From CALLMM01 sp964429855 (lineage in GTDB: Bacteria; Armatimonadota; Chthonomonadetes; Chthonomonadales; CAJBBX01), in the NCBI GenBank assembly GCA_964429855.1, contig CAYSDM010000009.1, positions 1 through 64,000 on the forward strand: a stretch of 64,000 nt of DNA, read 5' to 3'. Below are positions 15,941 to 24,797 of the stretch, in pieces. Below the pieces are notes generated by a model, which was given only the letters and a program-made list of their open reading frames with translations, had not been told where the DNA came from and did no database searches. A program made the position numbers and the translations under genes. Position 1 is the first letter of the stretch. Each line of letters starts with the position of its first letter.

Positions 15941-17734
15941 CTACGTCGGCTTCTGCTCTCCGGCGGAACTGTCCGGCGACGCCGACTCCATGCGCTCCAG
16001 TTCCAGCGGATGTTCGCGCTCCATCTCCTCGCGGGACAACTCACCGGTGATGAAGGCTTTGCTCATGGGGAAGTGGTCGGGGTTGAAATGGGCGTTGTAC
16101 ATATGCCAGGTGACAATGGCAAGAAAAGCGAGGATCGCCTCGTCACTGTGGGCGATATAAGCGAACGACAGCCCGATCTCCGGCAGCCGATTGCCGAAGT
16201 AGATCGGGAACCAGAGCACTAACCCGGAGAAGACCATAATCGGCATTCCCCAGTAGACGGCGAAGTAGTCGAACTTTTCGCGGAACTGGAAGCGGTCGAA
16301 CTTCGGCTCCTCTTTTGCCAGCCCCAGATGGTACTTGATAGTTCCAAAGAAATCGGAGAAATCTTTGCGGTTGGGCCACATCGTCCAGGACTTCAGGGAG
16401 TAGCCCGCTTTGTGCCAGCGGTAGAAGAGATAGGCGGTGTGCCATATCCATGTCGCGATCATCACGACCGCCGCGACGCGATGCGCCAGCCGCGCCCCCT
16501 GCAGTCCGCCAAACAGGACATAGATATGACTCAGCCACTCGGTTTCGGCAAAGCGCAGGGGCATTCCGGTCACCACCAGCAGCGTAAAGCTGATCGCCAG
16601 CAGGATATGCTGGATGCGCTGCGCCACCGTGAAGCGAGAGTAACGTCTGCCATCCGCGCGGACCTCTTTCGGACGGCGCGGACGCAGGAAGTAGAACAGA
16701 AACGCCAGCCCCATCAGGGCGAAGGCCGCAATCGCGCTCCAGGGGGCGTTCCCGAACTTCAGATAGGCCATGCCAAGCGCCGACAACAGGAACAGGAAGC
16801 TGGTGGAGATCAGGAGGCCGACCAGCCGACCGGAGGCGGGTGCCGGTCCGCGTGAAAAGACCCTGCGACGCAGATCAAACGCCACGCCGCCCAGCAGGAA
16901 GAGGATCGTTCCCACCGTCAGCCAGTGGAAGAAAAACTCTTCCGCCTGTAGAATGATCGATTCTTTTACCTTCAGCCGCAGATGCCCCACGCCGGACATA
17001 GCGAAGTTCATCTGCGCACCGGGATGACATCCCTGCTGCGAACAGGTCTGCGCGGCGTTGATGCGGTGGACCGGCGAGGCGGGGTTGGATGAGGCGAGAA
17101 CATCGTGGCTGCGGTGGCAGTCTATGCAGTTGGCGGCTTTATCCAGCCCGAACCGGAGCAGGGCTTTGCCGTGAAAACTCTCTTTGTAGGAGTGAACGGC
17201 GTCGGTATCCACATTGTACTTCTGCATACGCTCCGCCTGGCTGTGGCAGTCGCCGCAGATTTTCAGGGCGTCCCGGCGCGTCCAGGTTTTGGGAGAGAAG
17301 ACCGAGTGCGGGTCAGCGCCTTTCGCATGGCAGTTTGTGCAGGTGGGATGGTCGCCGGGATTCTTATCCGGCCTGGCATGGGCGCTGAGAAGGTAGGCGT
17401 CCTGTTGCTCCGAGTGACAGGTGGCGCAGGACGCCTTCGTATTCATCATTTCCGCAGTGTGCGGGATGGAGTCTATCGTGGAGTGGCAGTCCTGGCACTT
17501 GAGGTCTTTGTGGGGAGAGGCGTTCAGCGCCGCCAGGTCCACACGGGCGGAAGTTCCGCCCGCCTGACGCTCCTGCGGGTCTGAATGACACCCCATGCAG
17601 GTATCTACGTCCTCTCGCGCGATCTTATTTTGCGATTCGTTGTCCTGCTGCCCGAACGCAACGGGGACAAGCAGTCCAAGTGTGCCCAGCAGAGCAGCCA
17701 TCCAGCAGAGGAGTAACTTCGTTCGCGCTGTCAT
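15941..17734 (-). CDS. Multihaem cytochrome c fused to a b-type cytochrome membrane domain
   Basis: A 597-residue protein with a signal/anchor segment at residues 8-28. There are six CXXCH haem c sites at about 46-50, 80-84, 103-107, 132-136, 160-164 and 203-207, plus one CX4CH site at 231-237. A membrane part follows with TM helices near 265, 305, 335, 385, 420, 495 and 535. It resembles the di-haem cytochrome b subunit of formate dehydrogenase-type complexes (RIQHILLAISFTLLVVTGMPLRF and a histidine-bearing YNAHFNPDHFP). The likely role is quinol-linked electron transfer across the inner membrane to periplasmic haems. A small cytochrome gene lies just upstream on the same strand. Confidence 0.9.
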   Translation of the reverse strand: MTARTKLLLCWMAALLGTLGLLVPVAFGQQDNESQNKIAREDVDTCMGCHSDPQERQAGGTSARVDLAALNASPHKDLKCQDCHSTIDSIPHTAEMMNTKASCATCHSEQQDAYLLSAHARPDKNPGDHPTCTNCHAKGADPHSVFSPKTWTRRDALKICGDCHSQAERMQKYNVDTDAVHSYKESFHGKALLRFGLDKAANCIDCHRSHDVLASSNPASPVHRINAAQTCSQQGCHPGAQMNFAMSGVGHLRLKVKESIILQAEEFFFHWLTVGTILFLLGGVAFDLRRRVFSRGPAPASGRLVGLLISTSFLFLLSALGMAYLKFGNAPWSAIAAFALMGLAFLFYFLRPRRPKEVRADGRRYSRFTVAQRIQHILLAISFTLLVVTGMPLRFAETEWLSHIYVLFGGLQGARLAHRVAAVVMIATWIWHTAYLFYRWHKAGYSLKSWTMWPNRKDFSDFFGTIKYHLGLAKEEPKFDRFQFREKFDYFAVYWGMPIMVFSGLVLWFPIYFGNRLPEIGLSFAYIAHSDEAILAFLAIVTWHMYNAHFNPDHFPMSKAFITGELSREEMEREHPLELERMESASPDSSAGEQKPT

Positions 17735-17978
17735 TGTTTTTTGCTGGAGAGCGAGGGATCAGATAGAATACATGGTCAGCTGAGGGCAGTTCTGCGGGTG
17801 TCGCTCTCTTTCCCCGTCTGAGGTGTCCCGCACAACCGGTATCGCTGATCCCTGGCTCTCTCGCTGCCTTTTCAATGGATTACCGGAAGCAGTACTTGTC
17901 AAACTGCACAGCTATTGTCCGGGGCGGCTATTCGATAGATCAAACGGTTTGAGATGATCGCCATCTCCCTGAAACGGA

Positions 17979-18006
17979 ACAGGGGACGACCCCTGTCGTC
18001 CCCTGT
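17979..18006 (-). terminator. Hairpin after the small cytochrome gene
   Basis: A perfect 12-bp stem ACAGGGGACGAC / GTCGTCCCCTGT with loop CCCT, 4 nt beyond the stop on the minus strand. The tail (GTTCCGTTTC) is only weakly U-rich, so it may slow or stop transcription between the two cytochrome genes. Confidence 0.6.
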
Positions 18007-18010
18007 CGTC

Positions 18011-18355
18011 TTACCTGGGCTTGCTCTTGGCATCGCCCGGGTTCGTGTCCGCCTTGATCTCATCCACATTCTTCACGCCGTCTTTATCGGAGTCCAGCGC
18101 CTCGACCGACTTCAAAATCTCCGGTGTCAGCTTCTTGGTCTTCGCGGCTTCCATCGCCTTCTTCAGATCAACGCCGTAGGGATCCAGTCTGGTAGTCTTC
18201 CCGATATGGCAGACGGCGCAGCCGAGTTTACTGAGGTTGGAGCCTTTCTTGATACCATAAGCGGTTTCAAAATCCTTGACCATAGGGGGGAGAGCTATCG
18301 CGAGGCTGGCAAGCGTGGTTAAACCGAGAGTTAGAGCGAGCTTAGTCACTCTCAT
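18011..18355 (-). CDS. Small monohaem cytochrome c with a calcium-loop-like C-terminus
   Basis: A 114-residue exported protein with a signal peptide at residues 1-22 (ALTLGLTTLASLAIALP). One CXXCH haem site (CAVCH) is at 46-50. The C-terminal part has an Asp-rich loop, DSDKDGVKNVDEIKADTNPGD, of the EF-hand or thrombospondin type 3 kind. It probably acts as a periplasmic electron carrier, perhaps for the adjacent multihaem protein, with calcium stabilising the fold. It has an AGGAGG site 6-7 nt before the ATG. About 276 bp separate it from the multihaem gene, with a hairpin between, so joint transcription is uncertain. Confidence 0.8.
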   Translation of the reverse strand: MRVTKLALTLGLTTLASLAIALPPMVKDFETAYGIKKGSNLSKLGCAVCHIGKTTRLDPYGVDLKKAMEAAKTKKLTPEILKSVEALDSDKDGVKNVDEIKADTNPGDAKSKPR

Positions 18356-18530
18356 CGTTATCCTCCTGAACGCTCCCGCAACCCTGATTCAAGGAGCGAT
18401 CATAATTTAATATAGCGTACTAATCGGCGCATCTGTCGTCAACGGGAAAAAAGTCATATCCGTAGTACCAGAGTACTTAAGACGGCTCAAGTACTTATTC
18501 ACGGCATGACAATTGCATCGCGTGGCTGTC

Positions 18531-18609
18531 CTGTCGAGCGCAGCGAGACATCTTAAGATTCTTCGCTTCGCTCAGAATGACAGCACAGTATGTGCTCAGA
18601 ATGACAGCC
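18531..18609. repeat. Dispersed intergenic repeat (CTCAGAATGACAG type)
   Basis: The interval 18356-18697 has no gene. It holds GCGCAGCGAGACAT (18538-18551) and two copies of GCTCAGAATGACAGC (18570-18584 and 18594-18608) spaced 24 bp apart. Similar sequences are common dispersed intergenic repeats in bacteria. GCGCAGCGAGACAT recurs inverted at 45463-45476, in the nuoC-nuoD gap. Confidence 0.65.
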
Positions 18610-18646
18610 ATCCAAACTATCTTAACGACGTACTAGGCGAATCCTG

Positions 18647-18656
18647 CGGGTACAAT
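18647..18656 (+). promoter_or_regulatory. Possible -10 region for the aldo/keto reductase gene
   Basis: CGGGTACAATA contains the -10-like TACAAT at 18651-18656, about 42 nt before the ATG. No convincing -35 is seen. The same CGGGTACAATA string occurs at 21813-21823, upstream of the sugar phosphate isomerase-like gene. Confidence 0.4.
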
Positions 18657-18697
18657 ATCCCCGTTCCGGCACGATCACTTGCGATAAGGAGGCAGAT

Positions 18698-19624
18698 ATG
18701 ACGACAGTTCTGGGGGATAAATCTGCGCGGGAGGACACTCTGCTGGCTCCCATGCCCCTGCGCCCGCTGGGCAGGCTGGGGTGGAATGCGAGCCTGTTTA
18801 CGATAGGAGGCGTAAAGTGGGATACGCAGCGCACAGACTCCGAGGCGGTGGAGCTTCTGCTGCGCGCTTATGAACTGGGCGTCAACACCTTTGATACCGC
18901 CCATGTCTATGGAAGGGGCGAGAGCGAGCGCAAGCTCGGACTGGCGCTGGAGGAGGGCGGCATTCGCTCGAAAGTCTGGGTGAACACCAAGGTGATTGAT
19001 CGCACCTATGACGGCGCGAAACGCCAGATCGAGACCTCGCTGCAGCGGCTCCGAACCGACTATATTGATCTGATGTTTGTCCATTCCCTCGATACGGAGG
19101 AGCAGCGGCAGCAGATCATGGCTCCCGACAGCGTTCTGAAAGCCATCGAAGAGTATCGCGCCGCCGGACATATTCGCCATGTGGGAGTCTCCGGTCACTG
19201 GGTCAAGCATGTCATGCGGCGCATTCTGGGCGAGTACGACTTTGAGGCGGTTCTGTTCCCCATCGGGTTGTTCAATATCGCCTACGACTACAGCTTTGTG
19301 GAGGAGGTGCTGCCCTTTGCGCGTCAGAAGGGCATGGCGGTTCTGGGCATGAAGGTCTACGGCGCGGGGCGGGTGAAGGTCGCCCGCTCCATTGAGCCGT
19401 ATCTGCGCTACAGCCTGAACCTGCCCGTTGATACGGCGGTGATCGGCGTGGATACCATCGCGCAGCTTGAGCAGAATCTGCGTCTGGTGAAAGGCGATCT
19501 GCCGCCGTTGACGGAAGCGGAGATCGCCGACCTGCTGCCGGAGGCGAGAGAGATCACGCAGTCGTGGGACGAAGGCGAGTTCGATTTCGTACAGCACTAT
19601 CTTGAGGTCAAGGATTCAGGCTAA
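18698..19624 (+). CDS. Aldo/keto reductase family oxidoreductase
   Basis: A 308-residue NAD(P)H-dependent reductase with a TIM-barrel pattern. The catalytic tetrad can be read as Asp and Tyr in NTFDTAHVYGRGESERKLG, Lys in VWVNTKVI and His in DLMFVHSLD. The C-terminal part has the cofactor-binding segment TAVIGVDTIAQLEQNL. AAGGAGG lies 7 nt before the ATG. It stands alone between a repeat-bearing intergenic region and the methyltransferase gene. The substrate is not predictable. Confidence 0.9.
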   Translation: MTTVLGDKSAREDTLLAPMPLRPLGRLGWNASLFTIGGVKWDTQRTDSEAVELLLRAYELGVNTFDTAHVYGRGESERKLGLALEEGGIRSKVWVNTKVIDRTYDGAKRQIETSLQRLRTDYIDLMFVHSLDTEEQRQQIMAPDSVLKAIEEYRAAGHIRHVGVSGHWVKHVMRRILGEYDFEAVLFPIGLFNIAYDYSFVEEVLPFARQKGMAVLGMKVYGAGRVKVARSIEPYLRYSLNLPVDTAVIGVDTIAQLEQNLRLVKGDLPPLTEAEIADLLPEAREITQSWDEGEFDFVQHYLEVKDSG

Positions 19625-19757
19625 AGAACCTGTTTCCGCACACGTTTCGGGGCGTCTATAGGAGTGTAAGCACGCGGATGCAGCCGTCGAGGGAGCGAGA
19701 GAGCCTGTTAGCAGAAGGCGCTCCCCGGGGCCTGTAATTACCTGTTGGAGAACTCCT

Positions 19758-20828
19758 GTGGCCGCCCCATTTGTCTGTCCCTGGTGTAAGCATGACCTTC
19801 GCGTACAGACCGAGTACCAGGTTTGTGACGCCTGCCAGCGCCGTTTTCCGGTAAATGAAAATCTGCCCGACTTCTCGTCGCGCAGCCACTACTGGAACCA
19901 GATCACCGAAGAGCAGATGGAGGTGATTCTGGAGATCGCCCGCCTGCATGGCTACCGCTACGCCATCGAAAAGATTTTTTCCATTTTGACCGACCGCAGT
20001 CATGCGGGGTATGTTCTGAGCGAGAGCCGCGCCGATTTTCGCGCCATTCTGCCGATCACCCCGGAGAGCGACGTGCTTGATCTGGGCGGAGGATGGGGAG
20101 CCGTCGCCTGCACGCTCGCGCCCGGCTGCCGCTCCGTCACCACCGTTGACACCAATCCCCACACGCTCCGCTTCATTCAGATGCGCGCGCAGCAGTCGGG
20201 GCTGATCAACGTGCGCCCGGCGCGGATTGATCCGCTGGACGATGCGCGGCTGCCCTTTCCCGACGGCTCCTTTGATGTGGCGATTATGAACGGGGTGCTG
20301 GAGTGGGTGGGCGAGGCGACGGAGGGCGTCTCGCCCACCGAGGTACAACGACGCTGTCTGGAGGAGGTGCGCCGTGTGCTGAAGCCGGGCGGCGCGCTCT
20401 ATGTGGGAATCGAGAATCGCTTCGCTTACGGCTATTTTCTCGGCGCGCGCGATCACAGCCATCTGCGCTACACCAGCCTGATGCCGCGCGCGCTGGCCAG
20501 TCTGGTGACCCATATACGCCAGGGAAAACCCTATCGTACCTACACCTACTCCTATCAGGGCTACAAGTCCCTGCTGGCTTCCGCCGGGTTCGGCTCCCCC
20601 GCGCTCTATCTGGCGATTCCGAGCTACCGCGACCCGGAGTATATTCTGCCCGCCGAAGATGACCGCGCCATCGCCTACTTTATGCGCCGACGCGCCGCGC
20701 ACATCGTGGACACGATGCGTCGCCGCACCGTTCAGACTCTCTTCAACCGCCTTCCGCTCTCCGTCAGTTGCCTGCTGGTGCGCCAGTTGTTCTACTCCTA
20801 TCTGATGGTGGCGGAGGCTCCACAATGA
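19758..20828 (+). CDS. Zinc-ribbon class I SAM-dependent methyltransferase
   Basis: A 356-residue protein. The N-terminal zinc ribbon has CPWC near residue 8 and CDAC near residue 27. The SAM-binding motif I is VLDLGGGWGAVACTLA, motif II is around VTTVDTNPHTLRF, and the post-motif DVAIMNGVLEWVGE leads into a typical LEEVRRVLKPGGALYVGIEN. The C-terminal 100 residues look membrane-associated. The GTG start at 19758 has GGAGAA upstream. Its stop overlaps the kinase-like gene start (ATGA), so the two are translationally coupled and may modify the same sugar, lipid or natural product. Confidence 0.88.
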   Translation: MAAPFVCPWCKHDLRVQTEYQVCDACQRRFPVNENLPDFSSRSHYWNQITEEQMEVILEIARLHGYRYAIEKIFSILTDRSHAGYVLSESRADFRAILPITPESDVLDLGGGWGAVACTLAPGCRSVTTVDTNPHTLRFIQMRAQQSGLINVRPARIDPLDDARLPFPDGSFDVAIMNGVLEWVGEATEGVSPTEVQRRCLEEVRRVLKPGGALYVGIENRFAYGYFLGARDHSHLRYTSLMPRALASLVTHIRQGKPYRTYTYSYQGYKSLLASAGFGSPALYLAIPSYRDPEYILPAEDDRAIAYFMRRRAAHIVDTMRRRTVQTLFNRLPLSVSCLLVRQLFYSYLMVAEAPQ

Positions 20829-21802
20829 CGCCCAGAGTCGCCGAGTTTCTGCAGCACAGCGGCGCCGTCGCCGACATCGGTCCCGCAACCCGGCTGTCCG
20901 CAATCAAGATGCGTAATAGCACATGGCAGGGCGGGTCGCTGGTGTCACTGCTGTTTCTGGAAGATCAGCCTGTTCCCCGCTACGTTCTGCGGGTTCCCCG
21001 CGCCCCGGCTCGCGATGAGCGAGTCGCCTCCAACTTCGCCGCGCTGCAGGCATTGAGCGAAATCGAACCCCTGCGCGGAACCGTTCCCGTTCCGGTCTTT
21101 TCCGGCTACGTCGAGGGCGTGCTGATTTCGCTGGAGACCTTTCTGGACGGGGCTTCCCTGGCGGTGGAGATCGGGCAGGCGGAGCGTCAGGGCGACAGCA
21201 AGTGCGTGGCGAACCTGCTGAAGCGCGCCTGCGACTGGCTCTGGAGGCTGCATCAGGAGACCTGGACAGAACCCTTGCCGGACTTCTCCGCGCAGTGTCT
21301 GGCGGATATCGCGCTGATTCAGGAGCGAAAGCTGCTGTCGGAGACCGAAATCGAGTCGCTTCTTCGGCATATTGCGCCGGTACGGGAGTGTCCCGGCATC
21401 TTTGCCCGCGCGCACGGCGACTTCAATCCCAATAACCTGCTTCTGCCCCCCGCCGACTATCCGCTCGGTGTGGTGGACTGGGAGCACTCAACGCCCGGCT
21501 GCGCCCTCTTTGATCTCTTTCAACTGATAACTATCGCGCTCCTCTTTCCGATCTCCGGGACGGAAGAGCGGGTCGCGCGGGCAGAGTCGCTCTGGGCAGG
21601 CCCTGATCTGGTCGGGGAGGTTTATCGCGCCGCGCTGGAGCGTTACGCCGACCACGCCCGGCTTCCGTCGAATTCGCTGCGCCCCCTCTTCGCCGTCTAT
21701 CTCTCCCGCATGGCGGCCGACCTTCTGCGCCTCTTCGGAGATCGCCCCGAACCGATGCGCGCCTTCTGGCGCGACCTGATTCGCCACGAAATTCACGCCT
21801 GA
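20825..21802 (+). CDS. Aminoglycoside phosphotransferase (APH)-fold kinase
   Basis: A 325-residue kinase-like protein. The Brenner motif HGDFNPNN is at about 197-204 and the metal-binding VVDWEHS follows 14-20 residues later, as in APH, choline and homoserine kinases. The N-lobe contains YVLRVPRAPARDERVASNFAAL with the nucleotide-binding lysine region altered. I chose the ATG at 20825 because it overlaps the preceding stop; an in-frame start upstream lies inside the methyltransferase. The true substrate is probably a small alcohol or sugar, and antibiotic resistance is not implied. Confidence 0.85.
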   Translation: MTPRVAEFLQHSGAVADIGPATRLSAIKMRNSTWQGGSLVSLLFLEDQPVPRYVLRVPRAPARDERVASNFAALQALSEIEPLRGTVPVPVFSGYVEGVLISLETFLDGASLAVEIGQAERQGDSKCVANLLKRACDWLWRLHQETWTEPLPDFSAQCLADIALIQERKLLSETEIESLLRHIAPVRECPGIFARAHGDFNPNNLLLPPADYPLGVVDWEHSTPGCALFDLFQLITIALLFPISGTEERVARAESLWAGPDLVGEVYRAALERYADHARLPSNSLRPLFAVYLSRMAADLLRLFGDRPEPMRAFWRDLIRHEIHA

Positions 21803-21812
21803 CCTCCCTGCG

Positions 21813-21823
21813 ACGGGTACAAT
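21813..21823 (+). promoter_or_regulatory. Possible -10 region for the isomerase-like gene
   Basis: CGGGTACAATA again holds TACAAT (21818-21823), here about 70 nt before the start codon. No -35 is recognisable. The shared string with 18647-18656 supports a common promoter type. Confidence 0.35.
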
Positions 21824-21895
21824 AGGGGATAGTGGAAGAGATCGCGCCGCGATCTCTCGGATTGTACTCAGATAAAAGGGAAAGGGAAGCGAGCA

Positions 21896-22654
21896 ATGGG
21901 CAAGATACCGGTTGCGCTTCAGATGTATACCCTGCGGGACGACGCGGGGAAAGACTTTGTCGGAACGCTGAAGAGGATCGCCGCGCTCGGATATGCGGGC
22001 GTCGAGTTTGCCGGAACCTACGGTATGGCAGCAACCGAACTGAAGAAGGTGACGGATGACCTCGGCTTGAAGGTGGTCGGCAGCCACGTCGGGCTGGAGG
22101 CGCTGGAGAGCGATCTGGCGGCGGCGCTGGACTACAATGCGGCGCTGGGCAACCGTTACGTCGTCTGTCCCTACCTGTCGGAAGACCGCCGGAAAACCGG
22201 TGACGCCTACCGCAGGCTGGGCGAGACGTTCAATAAGGTCGGCGAGGCGTGCCAGGCGCGGGGAATGCAGTTCTGCTATCATCACCACGCCTTTGAGTTT
22301 GAAACATTCGACGGGCAGACGGGTTTCAACATTCTGTTTGGCGCGACCGACCCGAAGCTGGTTCAGGCGGAGCTGGATGTCTACTGGCTGGCGTACGGCG
22401 GCGCGGAGCCGCTGGAGATCATTCGCCGATTCAGCGGACGCGCCCCGCTGATCCATCTCAAGGACATGGCAGCCGATGAGAAGCGTTCGTTTGCCGAGGT
22501 CGGCGAGGGGACGCTGGACTTTGACGCTATCTGCGCGGCGGCGGCGGAAGGGGGCGCTGTCAGCTTTATCGTGGAGCAGGATGTCTGTGCGCGTCCTCCG
22601 CTGGAGAGCGTGGAGATCAGCCTGCGGAACCTGAAGGCGAAGGGGCTGGCGTAA
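21896..22654 (+). CDS. Sugar phosphate isomerase/epimerase (xylose isomerase-like TIM barrel)
   Basis: A 252-residue AP endonuclease 2/IolE-type barrel. Recognisable parts are VALQMYTLRDDAGKDF at the N-terminus, LAALGYAGVEFAG-like strand 2 (here IAALGYAGVEF), FCYHHHAFEFE with the metal-ligand Glu, AELDVYWLAYGG, PLIHLKDM, and a final FIVEQD. Metal-binding Glu, Asp, His and Glu residues are all present. AAGGGAAGCGAG precedes the ATG. It probably isomerises or epimerises a sugar or inositol derivative. It is convergent with thyX across a perfect hairpin. Confidence 0.9.
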   Translation: MGKIPVALQMYTLRDDAGKDFVGTLKRIAALGYAGVEFAGTYGMAATELKKVTDDLGLKVVGSHVGLEALESDLAAALDYNAALGNRYVVCPYLSEDRRKTGDAYRRLGETFNKVGEACQARGMQFCYHHHAFEFETFDGQTGFNILFGATDPKLVQAELDVYWLAYGGAEPLEIIRRFSGRAPLIHLKDMAADEKRSFAEVGEGTLDFDAICAAAAEGGAVSFIVEQDVCARPPLESVEISLRNLKAKGLA

Positions 22655-22660
22655 GCGTTC

Positions 22661-22691
22661 GACCTCCGGGAGGACGCTCCTCCCGGAGGTC
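22661..22691. terminator. Bidirectional terminator hairpin
   Basis: A perfect 13-bp stem GACCTCCGGGAGG / CCTCCCGGAGGTC with a 5-nt loop fills the 42-bp gap between the convergent isomerase and thyX genes. It has modest T content on the plus side (GGCTTTC). Confidence 0.8.
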
Positions 22692-22696
22692 GGCTT

Positions 22697-23599
22697 TCAG
22701 ACCTTGCGATAAGGCGTTTCGACCGCGTATGTCCCGTCGGGGAGCGCGACAATCCTGTAGTCGCCAAAGAGCAGATCGTCCGCCGCCGACAGACACAGGT
22801 AGAGATTGAACGCCAGCGCGCGAATCTCCGTTTCGGCGTGTTCATTGGCACGCATCTCGATCACATGCCGCCAGGCGCGCGCGTTACCGGTGACGACCAT
22901 CGGCGCTTCCGTCTCGTTGGGCAGCAGCGCGCGCGCCGCCTGCTGTACCTTTTTGCGCAGGTCGGTGCGCGCCTCCGCCGAGAGAATCTCGACTCCCGCC
23001 TTCTGCCGCTCCATCAGCATCTCCGCCACCCGGTTATACTGCTCTGCCGCCAGATCAATCCGCTCCACGAACATCTGATGAAGCGGGGGATCGTTTTGAA
23101 ACTCCGGACGTTCCACAAAGCGCAGCACCTTCCCGGACACATATCGCTGGGAGAGCTGTGAAAACCCCAGATGGCGATGCCGCACCAGTTCATGCGTGAC
23201 GCTGCGGGAGATGCCGTAGATCAGGAAGGAGAAGCTGGCGTGTTCCAGCACGGAGCCGTGTCCGGACTCCTTGATATTCTGAAAGTAGCGCGCCGCGTCG
23301 CGGTTGTAGGTGCGTTTGGGACCGAAGGAGGCGTAGCAGACCTGACCGGCCAGTTTGCACAACTGCGCGGCTGGCGAAAGAGCGGTCGGGTCTTCTACGT
23401 ACTGCCCGAACTGGAGCGCAGGGTCAAATCCCTCCAGAAACTCTCTGACGCTCTCCAGCGCCACCGCCGGACGCGCCAGCAGGTGTACGCCGGGCGAACG
23501 CAGATAGGGCGTGCCTTTATCAGTGGTCAGGGTGGGGGCGGGAATAAAGGGGTAGCCCGATTCGCAGCCCCTTACTGTCATTCTCAATTCATCGCTCAT
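22697..23599 (-). CDS. thyX: Flavin-dependent thymidylate synthase ThyX
   Basis: A 300-residue enzyme making dTMP from dUMP with FAD, NADPH and methylene-tetrahydrofolate. The signature RHRX7S is present as RHRHLGFSQLSQRY. Other typical parts are SGHGSVLEHASFSFLIYGISR, a YNRVAEMLMERQKAGVEILSAEARTDLR-like helical region, and LPNETEAPMVVTGNARAWRHVIEMRA, which holds the dUMP-binding residues. The N-terminus is longer than in the minimal enzymes of about 220 residues. No thyA was seen in the window. It is monocistronic, convergent with the isomerase and upstream of nothing on its strand. Confidence 0.95.
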   Translation of the reverse strand: MSDELRMTVRGCESGYPFIPAPTLTTDKGTPYLRSPGVHLLARPAVALESVREFLEGFDPALQFGQYVEDPTALSPAAQLCKLAGQVCYASFGPKRTYNRDAARYFQNIKESGHGSVLEHASFSFLIYGISRSVTHELVRHRHLGFSQLSQRYVSGKVLRFVERPEFQNDPPLHQMFVERIDLAAEQYNRVAEMLMERQKAGVEILSAEARTDLRKKVQQAARALLPNETEAPMVVTGNARAWRHVIEMRANEHAETEIRALAFNLYLCLSAADDLLFGDYRIVALPDGTYAVETPYRKV

Positions 23600-23661
23600 A
23601 GTGCGTCACTATTCGCGCTCCCCCGTCGTATTTCCTGCCTCCCGTCCGCTCCGGTTCTGCG

Positions 23662-24756
23662 TTACGGTTTCAGTTTCGGTTCGCCGGTCTGCGCGACATC
23701 GTGCCAGCGAAACAGCAGAAAGTTCTTGGGGCCGCTGTTCATGGCGACCAGCAGACCGTCGGGGAACTCCGCGCCGAGCGGTGTGGAGACGACCTCGATC
23801 CCGTCGGTCGAGTCGGCTCCGCCCTGCACCGCTTTCAGCATGCGGGAGTGATCGTGCGGTCTGTTCGGTTCGCCTTCGCGCCGGTAGATGCGATAGACGC
23901 TGCCGCCGTCAATCTGATCGGTGCAGACAAGGTAGCCGGTTCCGTCCGTGCGGGTGTAGAGGGCTATTCCCTCGCGCTGTCTGGAAAATCCCTGCTGCCC
24001 GAAAACCGCCAACTCCTGCTGTGCCTGGGGGTGATCGGGATCGGCGTGATACTTATGAATGCCGCTCTCCTCGTCGGCGTAGTAGACATATCCAAGCTGA
24101 TCGTCCACCGCCACCGCCTCGATCTCGCCGGTGCCGCAGAACCGACCGAATGCCCGCACCTTCTCCGCCTTCACCTTGCCGCTGCCATCGTCCCGAAGCC
24201 GATACTGATGGAGGTAGCCCTCCTGCGGTCCCTCCTTACGGGAGACGATCGCAAAGATCGCGCCGTCGGAGGGGCGTTTGTAGAGCGCGATCCCCATCGG
24301 CGCTGCCTTCTCGCCCTGCTCGCCGACAAACACCTTCAATCCTTCCAGCGAGGAGATGTCGGTCAGTCCACTGCCGTCGGGCGCGATAGCGAAGACGCGC
24401 AGGCGGGTCTGCCGGCGCTCCGTGACGACCGCGATATCCACCGGCTTCCCGCCAACCGAAAGCCCGTACTCCACATCCACGTTATTGGGACGATCCAACC
24501 CGGCGATGGTCTGCCGCGTTTTGCCGTCAAGCCTGAAGACCACCAGCGCGCCGTCCGGCGCGGCGGTCTTGTTCGTGCCAAGGATCAGGCTGCGCGCCGG
24601 ATCGGTCGGGTGCACCCAGACCGCCGGGTCATCCGGGTCGGTGGAAACCGCCTCCGTCGCCCGCAGCGGCGTAATCACGACGGGGGCGTCCGCGCGCCCC
24701 ATTCCCACAAGCAGCAGCGGCAGCGCCGCCATCCAGCGAAGTCCTGATAGATGCAT
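23662..24756 (-). CDS. Secreted beta-propeller phytase (3-phytase family)
   Basis: A 364-residue exported enzyme with a signal peptide of about 22 residues (MAALPLLLVGMGRADA). It shows the phytase-specific landmarks in order: DPDDPAVWVHPTDPARSLILGTNK, GLDRPNNVDVEYG, a GYLHQYRL segment, IEAVAVDDQLGYVYYADEESGIHKY, QGFSRQREGIALY, GYLVCTDQ and STDGIEVV. Acidic residues in these loops bind calcium and the inositol phosphate. It would release phosphate from phytate in the periplasm or outside. Upstream lies a four-unit Pho box-like array, which fits induction by phosphate starvation. Confidence 0.93.
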   Translation of the reverse strand: MHLSGLRWMAALPLLLVGMGRADAPVVITPLRATEAVSTDPDDPAVWVHPTDPARSLILGTNKTAAPDGALVVFRLDGKTRQTIAGLDRPNNVDVEYGLSVGGKPVDIAVVTERRQTRLRVFAIAPDGSGLTDISSLEGLKVFVGEQGEKAAPMGIALYKRPSDGAIFAIVSRKEGPQEGYLHQYRLRDDGSGKVKAEKVRAFGRFCGTGEIEAVAVDDQLGYVYYADEESGIHKYHADPDHPQAQQELAVFGQQGFSRQREGIALYTRTDGTGYLVCTDQIDGGSVYRIYRREGEPNRPHDHSRMLKAVQGGADSTDGIEVVSTPLGAEFPDGLLVAMNSGPKNFLLFRWHDVAQTGEPKLKP

Positions 24757-24797
24757 GCGATCCCCTCTTCCGACATCTATATTACTGTATGTGTCGG

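Noticed and set aside
20825..21802. Antibiotic resistance (aminoglycoside kinase)
   Set aside because: Only the general APH fold motifs are present, and the methyltransferase partner argues for a metabolic substrate.
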